Shown here: one piece after another, positions 5,686 through 6,159 of the stretch
How positions within the stretch are numbered: the stretch's first letter is position 1
Layout of the letters: every line of letters begins with the position of its first letter
DNA from: an uncultured Sphingomonadales bacterium
GTDB lineage: Bacteria > Pseudomonadota > Alphaproteobacteria > Sphingomonadales > Sphingomonadaceae
Direction of reading: 5' to 3'
NCBI GenBank assembly: GCA_903911985.1
Contig: CAIWFP010000187.1
Location: forward strand, 1-6,159
Length of the DNA: 6,159 nucleotides
Made by a program: the position numbers and the translations under genes
The notes under the pieces: model-generated
What the model saw: the letters and a program-made list of their open reading frames with translations, nothing else
Databases searched by the model: none
What the model was told of the DNA's origin: nothing

Positions 5686-6159
5686 ATGGATATCCGCGCC
5701 GCAGAAATCTCGAAGGTCATCAAGGACCAGATCGCCAATTTCGGCACCGAGGCACAGGTCTCGGAAGTCGGCTCGGTGCTGTCTGTGGGCGATGGTATCG
5801 CCCGCATCCACGGCCTCGATCAGGTACAGGCCGGCGAGATGGTCGAATTCTCGAACGGCGTGAAGGGCATGGCCCTCAACCTCGAGGCCGATAACGTCGG
5901 CGTCGTGATCTTCGGCTCGGACGCCGAGATCAAGGAAGGCGACCAGGTCAAGCGCACCGGCACCATCGTGGACGTGCCCGTGGGCAAGGGCCTGCTGGGC
6001 CGCGTGGTCGATGGCCTCGGCAACCCCATCGATGGCAAGGGCCCGATCGAATATACCGAGCGCAAGCGCGTTGAGGTCAAGGCTCCCGGCATTATCCCGC
6101 GCCAGTCGGTTTCGGAGCCGGTGCAGACCGGCCTGAAGGCCATTGACGCCCTCGTCCCC
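5686..6159 (+). CDS. atpA: F1 ATP synthase alpha subunit, N-terminal part (runs off right edge)
   Basis: The alpha subunit forms the F1 hexamer with beta and carries the non-catalytic nucleotide sites. The 158 codons present, of about 510 expected, begin MDIRAAEISKVIKDQIANFG, the typical N-terminal helix that contacts delta. The beta-barrel domain follows with VGSVLSVGDGIARIHGLD (28-45) and GMALNLEADNVGVVIFG (61-77). The start of the nucleotide-binding domain shows VPVGKGLLGRVVDGLGNPID (98-117) and PGIIPRQSVSEPVQTGLKAI (134-153). The Walker A motif expected soon after is beyond the edge. It is complete and undisturbed as far as it goes. It lies 75 nt behind atpH and is presumably translated from the same operon mRNA. 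Confidence 0.98.
   Translation, partial: MDIRAAEISKVIKDQIANFGTEAQVSEVGSVLSVGDGIARIHGLDQVQAGEMVEFSNGVKGMALNLEADNVGVVIFGSDAEIKEGDQVKRTGTIVDVPVGKGLLGRVVDGLGNPIDGKGPIEYTERKRVEVKAPGIIPRQSVSEPVQTGLKAIDALVP

Overview
This GC-rich window looks like chromosomal DNA of an alphaproteobacterium. Sphingomonadales (Novosphingobium/Sphingobium-like) is my best guess, from the sequence character and the layout priA next to a TalC-type transaldolase and near an ATP synthase cluster that starts at atpH. That cluster order and the aerobic cobaltochelatase subunit CobT are typical of alphaproteobacteria. The genus is inference; no rRNA or other marker is present.

Left part (1-1099, minus strand): a small transaldolase gene (tal) is followed after 12 nt by the 5' part of cobT, which runs off the left edge. 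Transcription goes from right to left, so the two probably share a message. Positions 1100-1301 are a divergent intergenic region. It holds overlapping promoter-like elements facing both ways and a striking 13-bp tandem repeat (four copies plus a degenerate fifth).

Middle (1302-4618/4702): priA, the replication-restart helicase, is on the plus strand and complete. It ends only 8 nt from the stop codon of a convergent ada gene, a two-part alkylation-repair protein and regulator. Ada's start is uncertain (4618 or 4702). Between ada and the ATP synthase genes lies about 350 nt with no convincing gene, only an isolated TATAAT and a dubious 40-codon frame.

Right part (5056-6159, plus strand): atpH (delta subunit, GTG start) and the first 158 codons of atpA (alpha subunit) open the F1 ATP synthase operon, which continues past the right edge.

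The genes serve central metabolism (pentose phosphate pathway, cobalamin, ATP synthesis) and genome maintenance (replication restart, alkylation repair). I see no mobile element, CRISPR array, tRNA/rRNA or defence-like cassette, and no convincing new system. The most unusual items are the 13-bp repeat array, the unexplained ada-atpH gap, the in-frame abutting tal/cobT junction, and two long C-runs inside priA.
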